Assembly (NCBI GenBank): GCA_036852015.1
Contig: JAANDG010000052.1
Span: 62,001 to 126,000, forward strand
Direction: 5' to 3'
Length of the DNA stretch: 64,000 nucleotides
Source of the DNA: Pelodera strongyloides
Lineage: Eukaryota; Nematoda; Chromadorea; Rhabditida; Rhabditidae
Under the pieces are notes generated by a model. That model was not told the DNA's origin. It was given only the letters and a program-made list of their open reading frames with translations, and made no database searches. The position numbers were made by a program, and so were the translations under genes. Below are positions 11,701 through 21,939 of the stretch, one piece after another (position 1 is the stretch's first letter; the number at the start of each line of letters is the position of its first letter).

Positions 11701-14700
11701 ATGTGAAGGTGTATTATCATACTCTTGGTCTGCTTTACATAGTTTTGCAAATATTTCCCCAAATCCTTTGTTATATGGGCGACATTGTATTGTTACCTCA
11801 AAAAAATGGGCCACGAGATAAGAACTTCACAATTGGGCTTAGGTAAAAGTAACTATTACAACTGAATCTCAAAAACTAGCACAGTGAATACCCTCCACCC
11901 GCAGGCAACCTTATGCGCTACAATAAAATGTCGCAGCGCCGCAAATGGCTTTTAGTGGATAATCCACTTGATTTTGGGAAACTTTGCAAAAATATGACGA
12001 AAAAAGAAAGGCACAAATAACAAAGCACAGTGTTAGAATAAAGACCCGCATCGATATATCCCGCATAATGTTTACAAGAAAAGAACCAATCGAACAATGA
12101 AATACATAAAGCGATTAAACAAAGATTTGTAGTTAATTCTTCTTCGTAGACAGAATAATAGCTTCTTCTTCTTCGTAGTCGAAATCAAATACCAAGGGTA
12201 ATATGGGTTCCCTACCAGTTCATTCCATAAACTAAACGAATTATCATTAACGATTCAAAGTAAGGGTATACTCTCGGAAATTGGATGTTACATCATTTAT
12301 TTCTAACATCGTAAGTAGATCATTTCTACCATCATTTCTATCCATTGACTTTAAACGCCGACTAAGAGATTTCGAACTTGGTAATTGTAAAAGTTTGTCT
12401 GGGAGTTTGTTTAGCCATTTAGCCGTGCGAATAAAGAAACTGTGATAATAAGGATTCAGTTTTGAGAAGGGTACATGCAATTCAAAAGATGAAATACGAC
12501 CTCTAGTTGGTCTCCAAGCATAGTATTTACTAAACGAGGTGGAGAGTTCTCCCTTGAGTAACTTGAATGCAAATACAAGGTCTTGCTTTATACGTCGTTG
12601 TTGCAGAGATAAAAGGTTAAACTTACGTAGCCTTTCGCTATAGCAAGGGATCGGAGATTGTCCAAAACATTTTTGAAAGATAATGCGCGTAATACGGGCT
12701 TGAACTTTTTCAACTTTGGTTATGTCTTTCTTTAAGTAAGGGCTCCAAACAACGCTTGCAAATTCAAGGATTGGCCGAACATATGTTTTATATGCTTTCA
12801 AGAGTATTAAAGGATTTCTCTGTTTTATGGTTTTGTTAATCGCAAACCAGGCTCCCATTCCTTTAATACACATTTTGCTTATATGATCAACGTATTGCCA
12901 ATTGTTTTGCACTTGTATGCCAAGATCTCTAATTGTACTAACCGAACCCAATGCAAAGTTTTTCACTTCGTAAACATATTTCATGTTATTTTTTCCAAGA
13001 TATAATACACTGCATTTTGATTCGGATAATTCGATTTGCCAATCATTGCAAAAATCTGATAGAGCGTTTAAAGAGATTTGGAGTAATTTATGTGCCTCTG
13101 ATGCATCTTCTCTTTTGTATTGACAAAACACTTTACAATCATCGGCAAAACACCTTATTGAAATGCTCGGCGAAGTTTTTACTGCCTTTGGGAGGTCGGA
13201 TATATAGAGTAAAAAGAGTAGTGGCGCTAAAATTGAACCCTGTGGGACCCCAGAGGGCGCTGCGAATTCACTTGAAAAGGTGCTATTATTTATTTTAACA
13301 GAAAAGGTTCTCTGAGAAAGAAAATCCTTTATCCATTGAACAAGTTGTTCAGGGAATCCCAATTTCCGTAGTTTGAAAACCAATTTTGAGTGGACTACCT
13401 TATCAAAAGCCTTTGCTATATCCAAATAGACTACATCAATCAATTCCCCTTTTTCGTGAGAAGAAAGCCAGTTTTTCTGGCAATCCAACATCTGTAATTC
13501 TACAGATTTTCCTCTAATGAACCCATACTGCTCTTCTGGTAAACAGTTTAGTTTCAAAACAAAACGATTTATTTGATTGAGGACAATCATTTCCATTGTT
13601 TTACATATAGCGCTATTTATGGATATTGGCCGAAAATGAACTGGGAGGGTTGGCTTTGAGATCTTTGGCACTGGGGTAACGATAGATTTTCGCCAGTTTG
13701 ATGGCATTTTACCGGTCTCAAGAGAAAGATTATAAATATAGGAAAGAGGTTCCGCCAGTTCTCTTTTCAAAGATTTTAAGAAATATTGCGGTATTCCATC
13801 AGATGTAATAGAAAAGGAATTCTTTAATTTTCCCAAGGCTTTATACACTTCATCCGGATAAATAGTAGGTATTTTATAATTTCTGTACGTAGTAGACTTT
13901 GTATGCATATATGGCAACCACCCATTATCATTTGTAAAGACAGATTTAAATTGACTCCCAATAAGCTCAGCTTTTAGCTGATTGTCATAAACAGTATCTT
14001 GTGAATTTGGATCAGTGATTACCCCAATATTGCATTTTCCCTTTATACGAGCATTCACATAAGAAAAGAACTTTTTCCCGAATTTATTATCAAAAATTTT
14101 CTTTTCCCTGTGAGCGAAAAACTTTTGGAGCGCCTTTTCTAAATTGCAGTTTATGTTTCTCATGATAGCTGAGTTTGCAACCGATGGATTTTGTCTATTG
14201 ATAAGGAATAAACGACGTTTATGATAAAGCATATTCTTTATATATGCAGGAAATTTTGTTATTTGCAATTCATGATACCTGATTGGGACAAATTCTCCTA
14301 TTAAATAACGGAGATACTCAGTTAATTTCTGTTCCAAATCATTTACATCAAGATAATATCCAAAGAAGTTTTCCCAATCTATTGATAAAGCTCTCGTGAT
14401 TGAAGACCAGTCTGCATTTTTGAAATCAAGAATTGGTGTTCTCTTAGATAAAAGACTGGGTGAAAAGTTTACATTGAAAGTTATTGTATTGTGATCAGAT
14501 GTACCAATGGCGGGCTCTACATTTAGCTCAGTTATAATATGAGGAGAACTGGAAAAAACATGGTCAATTATACGCTGTTCACGTGTTGGTTGATTCACAA
14601 AATAGGCCCAACCCATAGATGTGACAAATTCACCGAAACCCTTTTCTTTAGCTGATTTTGGAGCGGGAGAAAAACAATCGTAGTGAATGTTGAAGTCGCC

Positions 14701-16622
14701 AACTACTATAGTTTCCAGGCCACAACTGCATAGATTTATGATTTCATCATATAAGCTAGTATCAGTCACTGTTGTGCAGCCCGGCAAGCGATATATAATT
14801 ACGAAACGTATTTTTGTAAATTTTACTATGTTCTCAAGATCCAAACATAGCACTTCGTAATTTGAATTACTTATGCTTTTTTGCTCTTTGCAAGTAATAT
14901 TTGGATTTGTGAGAGCACAAATACCACCACCCCTTTTAGATGTACGATCCAGGCGAAATACGTTATAATCCAGCCCATCAAGTATTAAAGAACTACCTAT
15001 GTCTTTTCTTAGCCAACTCTCTACACATATAAATAAGTCAGGATTCTTTTGTGATAAATGCAACTGAACAGACGAAAGATTCTTTAAGACGCTTCTAATG
15101 TTACAAAATGATACCAAGAGTGACAATTCGACCCTACTTTGACAATTTAGTTTCCCTGGCGATGAAACTGATTGTTTTGGTTGGAGAACCGGGGGTTTTG
15201 CCAGTTTTGAGGGATGGGTGTCTGCATGGCCTCATTTGTGCGATCGGCAAATTGCGGGTCATTTTTCCAAACAAGTTTTGTATCGCGCAGTTGATAAAGT
15301 TGGCCACCCAGAGAATTGAGGTAGTCCCTCTGATCGCGCAACTTTTTGAGGTTTTGGCGCTCTTCAAAAGAGATGCTGGGACGAATGTAAAAGTTTGCCC
15401 ATTTTGAATTTCGAAGCTTATGCTTCGTCGCGAGAACCCGTCCAACAGAATTTCTCGTTGGCATCTCGACCTTCCAAAGGAACGAGTTCATTTTAAAAAT
15501 GCACGCTGGAGACTCTGGAATGTCTAAATGTTTTAGAAGCGTTTTAACCTCATAAGCCACCTGATTGTCTTCAGACACTTTCGCACGCGCAACTGCTTCC
15601 GCCTTATCCTGGCTGGATACAGTATTGGGATCAGTGTTTGGTGGGTACCTTGGGGCCTGCGCGTACACATGCTGTGGGATATTAAAGACGAGCGAACGGA
15701 GACGCTTCTCCTCTCGCACTGCTTGCTGCATGCACGGCGCCGTGCCATTCAGTACTGTTTTGGTGACCTCCAACATTTTAGCCACCGCAGTCAAAAACTT
15801 AGAAGCTTCATTTGCAGTCAAATGAAGTCCCTCCGCGCCAAAACCATTCTGAATGATATCCGTGATATCTTTCTCTTCCATACCAACAACCTCCACTAAA
15901 GCTTGCTTCTTAATTGGTCTCGATGGTGACTGTGAGACATTTTCATTACTATCTGCCCGACGTTTATTAGCAGAACGTTCTACCTCCATTGGAGTCTTTA
16001 GACCTTGATCGGCCATTTAAAGGGGTTGTATCAGTAAATTCAGAGAAATGAACTTACTTTGGATGATGTCGCAGAGCACCCTAGACACAACCGCTCGCGC
16101 CTGCCGATTCAATTCTAATGAATACTTGATGAAATTGGCAAGCTGCGAGGGGCATAACGAACAATTTCAGCGAAAATTGCACTCTGCTATGCGCACACGT
16201 ACAACAACTTGGCAGCATTTTATCCCGAGCTAAAACTTGAAGAAATGTCGCTTGATTTGTACATGTTCCTTATGAAAAATTGTATTATTTTATATGCGAT
16301 GAGCACAACGTTTCTTATTATTATTTTCTTTCCACAGGTGAGTCAACGTAATAAAGCGCATTCTTCAAACTGTAACTATTTTAGCTCACCTTATCGCTAC
16401 CCGAAGTTAATTATCTACCTGTAGCCTCACTGCGAATTCAGCGTAGTATCCCAAGCCTCCCATGGGAGGCAGAGCCGGGAGTATCCCAGGCATCCTACGG
16501 GACGTAGAACATTATTTTTCTTTCAGACCCGACGCATACTTTTTGGAGGTTATTGGGTGCCGAAACAGTTTACGAAAGCACCGAATGGAACCCAAATATT
16601 CGTCTCTACTCGCATAACTTAA
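8755..16622 (+). CDS. Nematode seven-TM chemoreceptor-like gene A, 317 aa
   Basis: Exons 8755-8908, 9157-9275, 10150-10245, 10549-10653, 11104-11320, 16171-16337 and 16527-16622 give a continuous 317-aa frame with GT/AG at every intron. Exon lengths 154/119/96/105/217/167/96 match gene B exon for exon except exon 5 (+3 nt in B) and the tail. Hydrophobic segments lie near residues 7-30, 41-63, 100-120, 133-153, 180-205, 215-240 and 258-285. The third contains LALSRLVAVVSP, the place where nematode Srg/Srv-type receptors carry their 'ALNR' motif, and TM7 is followed by TRR. This fits a chemosensory GPCR of the Srg superfamily; the class is not resolved. Intron 5 (4.85 kb) has been invaded by a LINE, and intron 4 by a tRNA-like sequence. 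No broken codon was seen, so it is probably functional. Confidence 0.85.
9304..9478. mobile_element. CCGGCCGG-family MITE copy
   Basis: Diverged copy (CCTGCCGGTATTTGAAACGC ... TTTCAAAGCCCGGACGG) in intron 2 of chemoreceptor gene A. Confidence 0.65.
10978..11050 (-). tRNA. tRNA-like sequence, probably pseudogene or SINE head
   Basis: Read on the minus strand, the 73 nt contain a good A box (TAGCGTAATGG), a D-stem GCGT/ACGC, a perfect B box (GGTTCGATTCC at 10988-10998) and seven pairable acceptor bases. The anticodon arm (around GTGGACCGGTAAACCAA) does not form a proper 5-bp stem with T at position 33, so I cannot assign an anticodon. It lies in intron 4 of chemoreceptor gene A, antisense to it, 53 bp before exon 5. 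Confidence 0.5.
11579..11660 (-). repeat. LINE-type 3' tail fragment
   Basis: Antisense: TTGATGCACACCTCGG then TTATTTAATAAAATAAATAAA. A similar GATGCACACCTT...AATAAATAAATAA tail is at 58874-58930 and a weaker one at 59326-59365. These look like 5'-truncated ends of a LINE family different from the full-length copy at 11937-16065. Confidence 0.45.
12247..15126 (-). CDS. LINE ORF2: endonuclease and reverse transcriptase
   Basis: About 959 codons. The N-terminal APE-type endonuclease shows CVESWL (active-site Glu region), GGGICAL, VVGDFNIHYD and the C-terminal SDH motif (GTSDHNTITF). The reverse transcriptase follows with PVHFRPIS, VYLDIAKAFD, SGVPQGSILAPLLF and the catalytic box CFADD. This order defines a two-ORF LINE; the sequence style is CR1/Jockey-like rather than RTE, but a tree would be needed. 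No ATG lies at the start: the first in-frame candidate near the endonuclease start is TTG (15124-15126), and the frame is open upstream into the end of ORF1. Expression is therefore likely by -1 frameshifting or reinitiation. Confidence 0.92.
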   Translation of the reverse strand: MSLLVSFCNIRSVLKNLSSVQLHLSQKNPDLFICVESWLRKDIGSSLILDGLDYNVFRLDRTSKRGGGICALTNPNITCKEQKSISNSNYEVLCLDLENIVKFTKIRFVIIYRLPGCTTVTDTSLYDEIINLCSCGLETIVVGDFNIHYDCFSPAPKSAKEKGFGEFVTSMGWAYFVNQPTREQRIIDHVFSSSPHIITELNVEPAIGTSDHNTITFNVNFSPSLLSKRTPILDFKNADWSSITRALSIDWENFFGYYLDVNDLEQKLTEYLRYLIGEFVPIRYHELQITKFPAYIKNMLYHKRRLFLINRQNPSVANSAIMRNINCNLEKALQKFFAHREKKIFDNKFGKKFFSYVNARIKGKCNIGVITDPNSQDTVYDNQLKAELIGSQFKSVFTNDNGWLPYMHTKSTTYRNYKIPTIYPDEVYKALGKLKNSFSITSDGIPQYFLKSLKRELAEPLSYIYNLSLETGKMPSNWRKSIVTPVPKISKPTLPVHFRPISINSAICKTMEMIVLNQINRFVLKLNCLPEEQYGFIRGKSVELQMLDCQKNWLSSHEKGELIDVVYLDIAKAFDKVVHSKLVFKLRKLGFPEQLVQWIKDFLSQRTFSVKINNSTFSSEFAAPSGVPQGSILAPLLFLLYISDLPKAVKTSPSISIRCFADDCKVFCQYKREDASEAHKLLQISLNALSDFCNDWQIELSESKCSVLYLGKNNMKYVYEVKNFALGSVSTIRDLGIQVQNNWQYVDHISKMCIKGMGAWFAINKTIKQRNPLILLKAYKTYVRPILEFASVVWSPYLKKDITKVEKVQARITRIIFQKCFGQSPIPCYSERLRKFNLLSLQQRRIKQDLVFAFKLLKGELSTSFSKYYAWRPTRGRISSFELHVPFSKLNPYYHSFFIRTAKWLNKLPDKLLQLPSSKSLSRRLKSMDRNDGRNDLLTMLEINDVTSNFREYTLTLNR
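15147..16016 (-). CDS. LINE ORF1 protein, 289 aa
   Basis: ATG at 16014-16016, TAA at 15147-15149. The N-terminus is basic and serine-rich with RPIKKQ, resembling a nuclear-localisation stretch; the centre has a VAKMLEVTKTVLNG segment and the C-terminal third is rich in R, K, N and Q (NQNNQFHRQGN). I see no CCHC zinc knuckle. By position it is the RNA-binding/chaperone ORF1 of the LINE. Its last sense codons, GGA AAC, together with the preceding G form the heptamer GGGAAAC, followed at once by the stop. Confidence 0.85.
   Translation of the reverse strand: MADQGLKTPMEVERSANKRRADSNENVSQSPSRPIKKQALVEVVGMEEKDITDIIQNGFGAEGLHLTANEASKFLTAVAKMLEVTKTVLNGTAPCMQQAVREEKRLRSLVFNIPQHVYAQAPRYPPNTDPNTVSSQDKAEAVARAKVSEDNQVAYEVKTLLKHLDIPESPACIFKMNSFLWKVEMPTRNSVGRVLATKHKLRNSKWANFYIRPSISFEERQNLKKLRDQRDYLNSLGGQLYQLRDTKLVWKNDPQFADRTNEAMQTPIPQNWQNPRFSNQNNQFHRQGN
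15150..15156 (-). promoter_or_regulatory. Candidate -1 ribosomal frameshift site GGGAAAC
   Basis: On the minus strand ORF1 reads CAG GGA AAC TAA, so the heptamer has the canonical X XXY YYZ layout (G GGA AAC) with the ORF1 stop right behind it. A slip of one base back enters the ORF2 frame, which has no ATG of its own. I did not identify a stimulatory pseudoknot downstream. Confidence 0.5.
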
Positions 16623-16689
16623 AATTAGACCTTCTTTCTCCTTCGTTTACTTATTTGTAAAATTTTGTTAGTGTGGCTGTTCCCTTCAT

Positions 16690-16838
16690 TAGCCCGTATT
16701 CTCGGGTCGACGGAAACGTTCCGTTTGGGAAATCCTTTGCATGCAAATTTCTCGACTATCTAGACTAGCTTGAGGAAAAATTTGCATACGAATGAGCTCC
16801 CAAACAGAACATTCCCGTCGACCCGAGAATACGGGCTA
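16690..16838. mobile_element. TIR element, ends TAGCCCGTATTCTCGGGTCG
   Basis: Both ends carry the same inverted block (about 40 bp), 149 bp overall, just 3' of chemoreceptor gene A. A related single end occurs at about 6997. Confidence 0.8.
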
Positions 16839-17189
16839 TTGAATAAAAAAAATCGAATTGTAACTCTGAGATGGAGATTGTGCTCTACAACGCTCGAGAA
16901 GAAGGCCATATCACGAAAACATCGAGTAATTTGCCATCTGGGACGCGATGCGCACAAAAGCCGTCATATTCAGGACCTCTGCGGAACAAGTCATAAGCTT
17001 TGAAGCCCTGTATTAAACCACCCTTGAATCAAGGAGCACGCTCTTGTAGCGACATTCATTAATTTATCGTGCATTAACACGCCAGAGCCAAATAGACGCG
17101 AAAATGCAGTGCGCACCGTTTACTCTAGCATATCACTAGAAGGATGAACCGTGTAATTGACTAGTTTTCTCACGCAAATCATTAACAGC

Positions 17190-17283
17190 ATCTTCACATA
17201 GAAGCGGAATCCGATAGTGGCCACAGGAGCTGAGACGACCATTGTCCGAGTGAATATGGGGACTCCGGCCGAACGTTGAAAAC
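17190..17283 (-). pseudogene. Inverted, broken copy of chemoreceptor exon 4
   Basis: The antisense strand reads TTTTCAACGTTCG..., then ACTCGGACAATGGTCGTCTC and ends with codons for SAPVATIGFRFY, close to exon 4 of gene A (SAPIATVGFRFYEK). A deletion in the first third breaks the frame, and the Glu before the splice site is replaced by Val. No other exons of this copy were found nearby, so it is a remnant of a third paralogue or of an inverted partial duplication. Confidence 0.75.
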
Positions 17284-17339
17284 TTAAACACGTTCTGGTG
17301 CCCAACTACGCAATTATAGGTCTATCAGTCAAATTGTAG

Positions 17340-17378
17340 TCTCTCAAACACCTATAGTTTTTTTAGGTGTTTGAGAGA
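17340..17378. repeat. Perfect short hairpin, 15-bp stem
   Basis: TCTCTCAAACACCTA, a 9-nt T-rich loop, then the exact complement TAGGTGTTTGAGAGA. It stands alone with no flanking TIR element seen. Too short for a standard miRNA precursor. Confidence 0.8.
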
Positions 17379-18550
17379 TTTAGTCATTATGTCGCGGACT
17401 TGGAACATCGTGAAACTTTTTGAAACTATCAATTAACATTATTATAACATGTGCCCTCTCCCAAACTGTGGTAAAATTGCGATGGAAATTAGTTTACCTG
17501 GGGCACTTGAATATGGCAGAATTGTAGTTGGTCACAAGTAGCAATATGAACTAAACTTCTCAACTAACAATCTAATTCTGATGTTCCTGATGTATAGTAT
17601 ATTTGTATGGAGAAAGACTCTGCATAAAAAATAATCTCGTAACTAGCGACAAACATGCTTCACTCTTTATTTGATGTTGTTTTTAGTTATTGGGGTAGCA
17701 AGTATCATGGTGGAAAGGAAAAAAAATGATGTACGAATTTCAACGCAAATTTTCGCACAGTGACAATCTGCCGCATCTGTACGGGTGTGCGTGGGGTGCA
17801 CAAGTTGCGCAAAAGATGTATGCGCACACGAAAAGTGCGCGGCGTGTTAGCCAGCAGATACTTAGCGCACAACAGGCGCTCAGTAGCTGATCCTTTTTCA
17901 TAAGTAAGGAACCGTAAATTACTGCTATATTATCTTTTATTTATTTATTATGTGTATTTTATAACACAAACTGCACGTTATATTGCTTTCTTTGATTGTC
18001 TTTGTGCGTAATAAATTCTTATAAATTGTGTCTTTAACCTTTTGTTTTCCGGCACCTGTTTTCTGCAATATTCATCTCCTTAGCGTGAAAATATAGTTTT
18101 TAAATACCGCGTTTTTTTTCTTTCTTTTTTTTCATGCACTTAGTTATGTGATCAAAACTAAACGATCAAATTCGTGAACATTTTTATAAAGTTAACCCTG
18201 GTAATTACCCATTTCGCTGAATATTCCCCTGATACGCAATAAAAAAATCATAAAAACTAAACAAAAAGGTGAAATGTGACGGTAATTATCATTTTTTTCT
18301 TGACTTTGCTACACTTTGCAATTCATAATTATCTATTTCCCTGCGGAGTTTGAAGTTGACTTACAGTAGTTTCAAAATAAAAATAAAGTGTATACGTTTT
18401 GCCCTGCCCCCTATGGCAATTTCACAACCAGTTATTAAAAGGACACGTAAGACGTTTGTCGCTACATTTTCTATTTAATTACTGGATACAGTTTTATTTT
18501 CAAAGTGATCTCTTATAGACAATACGCACTGAAGAATATTTCTTGCAGAC
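17379..18550. other. Intergenic stretch between the chemoreceptor genes
   Basis: AT-rich, no exon with splice support. It presumably includes the promoter of gene B; no element was recognised. Confidence 0.5.
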
Positions 18551-21500
18551 ATGCAACCATCAGATCCGATATTTATTTTATCAGTTATTATCGATTTATT
18601 CATGCTGTTGGATTTGCCTGTACAAATACTATTGCTGAAGTTATTACGAAGTGGAAGGGTTGAGGACTTGGGACATGTGTTTATACGATGCCTTACTTGT
18701 ATAGGTTGGTATTTGAAAGATATTACTTACGAAGAGAGGAGGGGAGAGAGAGAGAGAGAAGGCAGAGAAAGGAATCGAAATTTGAAATAAGTTATACCCC
18801 CTTGAATTCAGTCGTCTGCAACATATGCATTTATATCGTGGAAATACTCATCAAGGAACCGGCTTGTTTGGGAATTTTTATCTCTTTTTATAAGGATAAT
18901 GCCAATGTCCTAGGAACAATTTCACTTATGGTAAGAAGAGGATACTAACTGTTGGGTATGCCTCATAGAGTCATCGTCTCCCGCTCACTCCGTATAAGAA
19001 AACTTGCCTGCCGCCAGAAACGTGCTCAATGTTCGCGAACAAACTTTTCCGCGGTTCGCTTCGTTCACCAACGGAGTGTTGCGCGCCCAACAAGTCTCTG
19101 TCGAATAAGCCCTATTTAAATAAATAATCATAGGATAATAGATATTCACCAATCAGGGGACGATTTTTTATGATATCTTGCCTGCCCGGCTGGCCATGGC
19201 CATGTGTTATTTAATTTACAAGTATGTCAAAATCAAAAGTTATATATCATATTCAGACATCGGTTGCTTTTTCCCTTCATTCTTGTCATTGGAATCTGAT
19301 CCTCGCGTTGTCAAGATTAGTAGCCGTTATTTCTCCGCTAAAGTTCAAACAGGTAGGTTTTACAAACAATCAACACTTACCACAAGCAAAATAATACACG
19401 CGAAACACCGCTACATTATGAATTCAATTCAAGTCTCTCCCGCATACTTTAAGAAAAATGCGCTCAGCTTAAATGTATACCGTAAAGCCGCAAATATCCT
19501 TGTCGTCAATGCAAATTTAACGTGAAATTATAATGCGATTAAAATTTGCATATATAGCTTTGAAATCTGCAGTTTTATGGTAAACATATGCGTTGAGCGC
19601 ATTGGAAAAAAGTTGTCTAGGGCGAATAATGGTGAAATTTAGTTTGTATATATTATAATAAAAATGCTTGATAGTCATTATGAACGTATCGCAAATATAG
19701 GTTTATTTTGATGGGCCTGTCCCTTTAAAGGGAACTTATTGGATTTACCATCGTCTTCCTCTTATTTGATTTTCCACATACAGTAATTGTCATCTTTTAC
19801 AAAATGCAATCATAATCATACCGCAAAATAAATTATTACTAGTGTTATTATTATTAGCTAGGAGTAGGTTATTTACCATAGTTATGAGAAAAAAAATAAA
19901 GTCAACGTTGCCTTGAAGCAATTTTAAAGAGAAATACCGGCCGGGAAACGTATCGAGTACACCAGCATTGCTATGCAACTTATGCAAATGAACATAAATT
20001 AGAATAAAAAAATCGAGCTAAATTCGAGAAAATTAGCATAAATACGTAAGAGTGCAGTTGTCCGAATAATCGACCGGTATTTCGCATTGAATGATAAACT
20101 ATTTTTTAGATCTTTAGCGTGGTGGCGATGCGATGGATAACTTACTCTATACTTCTGTGGAATCTGATAGCCACTGTTCCGATAGTTACGATTGGCTTTA
20201 AATATTTTGAAAAGGTATTCCTAATTAATAGGCAACTAAGTATGTAAAGCATCGTTTCCTCTCGTAGTTTTCCTCTTGTTATAGTGTACTATGTACAAAT
20301 AGTATACCAATCTTGGTCTTGAAAGAAAGGTGCTCTTAGGGCGCATTCGAGATGGACATTTCCGGAAAAGAAAAAGAAAACATTTGTTTCGAGATGGGTT
20401 TCACCAGAAAAGAATGCAATTGCCACGCATACACATGCAAATGATCGATTGATTTTAGTTTCAATTACGGTACACTTTTTCGACAATTTCGACAATTATT
20501 TTGCATGTATTATTTGTTTTCTCGTTGCCCATCTCGAACCACTTTGTTCTTTTCTTTTCCGGAAAATGTCCATCTCGAATGCGCCCTTGGAAGTACGGAA
20601 ACGCATCTACGTACCTCCTGCATAAAACTGCACTGTTCCATTTTGCGCCAGAACGTGGAATAAATGTAAAATAGTTAGAAATTGTATTATTTTAGAGCAA
20701 CAATTCAATTTTGTTTTCAATGAAAGGACCCACCACACTAACTAGATTTTACAATTACTACACTAGCTACGGAACGACCGCTATTATCCTGGCAACCTTT
20801 ACAATCTACGTGTTCGCCTCGCTTTCTCTATTGTACTTGCGCCTTCATGATAACAAAAAGCACTTGAATATCATCGCCATTAAAATTACTCTCGTTGCTT
20901 TCATGTCCAATCTACGTAAGCTTTCACTTTTTTACTTACGCTTACGTATGATAAGAAACTTTCAGCACAGTAGTGTAAAAGGTCGGCGTATCTATCCCCT
21001 CACGTAAACTAGCTCTTTTTCAAAACAATTGTGTTTATTTATTTTATTGATTGATTTTATTGATCCTAAAGTTCAGTTTAGCAAAAGCGCGTTTTCAGCC
21101 AAAGCTGCCACCTGTTATGCAAATATCTACAACAATTTGGAGGCTTTTGTGCCTGACTTGAAGCTGACTCCAATGTCGTTAGATTTGTACATGTTTCTTC
21201 TCAAAGTCGGCGCAATTGTCTACGCGTTGGGCACCACATTTCTGATCACGTTGTTCTTCACAAAGGTGAGCAATTCATAATGTATGGCAGAAACCGTGCG
21301 TTTTGCTTCCAAGTATCAAATGTGCATCTCGTGTACGAATTTGCATACACCTTTGAAAGTGAAGAAAGTGAACCAATGCTATAACAAGAAGAGGCGAAAA
21401 TGCACATTTTATTACGGGAACATTTTTTTCTGCCTGTAGATGATCTCGTGTAGTGCTAAAATACGGTAAATTTTCCCATACTTGGAAGCAAAAATCGACA

Positions 21501-21939
21501 ATTTTTGCCATACATTGAAAATTGAAACCCCATTATAATCATTGACAGTATTTTTTACATTTTCTACGCGAAACTTTGATGGTGGGTGCGTGTCGAAGCG
21601 GCGCCTACATCTCAACGCGCGAAATTTTCGGGCCAGTGCTTCGCCGCGCACATCCGAGTTTCTTCATTGTTTGTAAGAACACTCTTGTCAGCCAGAAATT
21701 TACTAACTTGAAAGATTGGCAACGCATCTGTGTGTGAAAGACTGTAATAATAAATATATACATTGCAGACGCGGAGAGGAATTCTTAATGTTTTCTTCAA
21801 GCAATTTGGCATGTCATCGTTGTCTAAGGGATCTAAGGGATCACAAACACTCACTGGTAGCGTTTTTGTGACTCCAGTGGATATCACTAGTAATACCAAA
21901 TCCGCATCGTCTTCGTTATTTACCCCACGTTCACGATGA
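18551..21939 (+). CDS. Nematode seven-TM chemoreceptor-like gene B, 343 aa
   Basis: Exons 18551-18704, 18812-18930, 19257-19352, 20110-20214, 20696-20915, 21099-21265 and 21769-21939; 343 aa. The ATG follows TTTCTTGCAGAC, so trans-splicing at that AG is plausible. Introns occur at exactly the same codons and phases as in gene A, 10 kb upstream, and the proteins align throughout (MQPSDPIF start, EPACLGIF, ILALSRLVAVISPLKFKQ in TM3, YYTSYGTT at TM5, MSLDLYMFLLK before TM7, TRRGIL after it). The C-terminal tail is 25 residues longer than in A and Ser/Thr-rich (SSLSKGSKGSQTLTGS), a possible phosphorylation tail. Probable chemosensory GPCR of the Srg superfamily, class unresolved. Introns carry a CCGGCCGG MITE and a 250-bp TIR element. 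Confidence 0.87.
19923..20090. mobile_element. CCGGCCGG-family MITE copy
   Basis: Copy lying in intron 3 of gene B and ending 19 bp before exon 4, so it lies directly against the acceptor region. Confidence 0.75.
20338..20587. mobile_element. TIR element in intron 4 of gene B
   Basis: Ends AGGGCGCATTCGAGATGG and its complement, continued by GACATTTYCCGGAAAAG; 250 bp, no coding capacity. Confidence 0.85.
21284..21517. mobile_element. TIR element in intron 6 of gene B
   Basis: Inverted blocks TGTATGGCAGAAA + TTTTGCTTCCAAGTAT at the left and ATACTTGGAAGCAAAA + TTTTTGCCATACA at the right; about 235 bp. Confidence 0.7.

Larger units (their letters stand above)
11937..16065 (-). mobile_element. 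LINE retrotransposon with intact ORFs, CR1/Jockey-like
   Basis: Minus-strand non-LTR element with two long uninterrupted ORFs, inserted in intron 5 of chemoreceptor gene A, antisense to it. The boundaries are tentative: the 9-mer ATGTCGCAG occurs just outside both ends (11928-11936 and 16066-16074) and may be the target-site duplication, giving a 4.1-kb element with about 50 bp of 5' UTR and about 310 bp of 3' UTR ending in TTC-rich sequence. Intact ORFs imply recent insertion. Confidence 0.85.
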
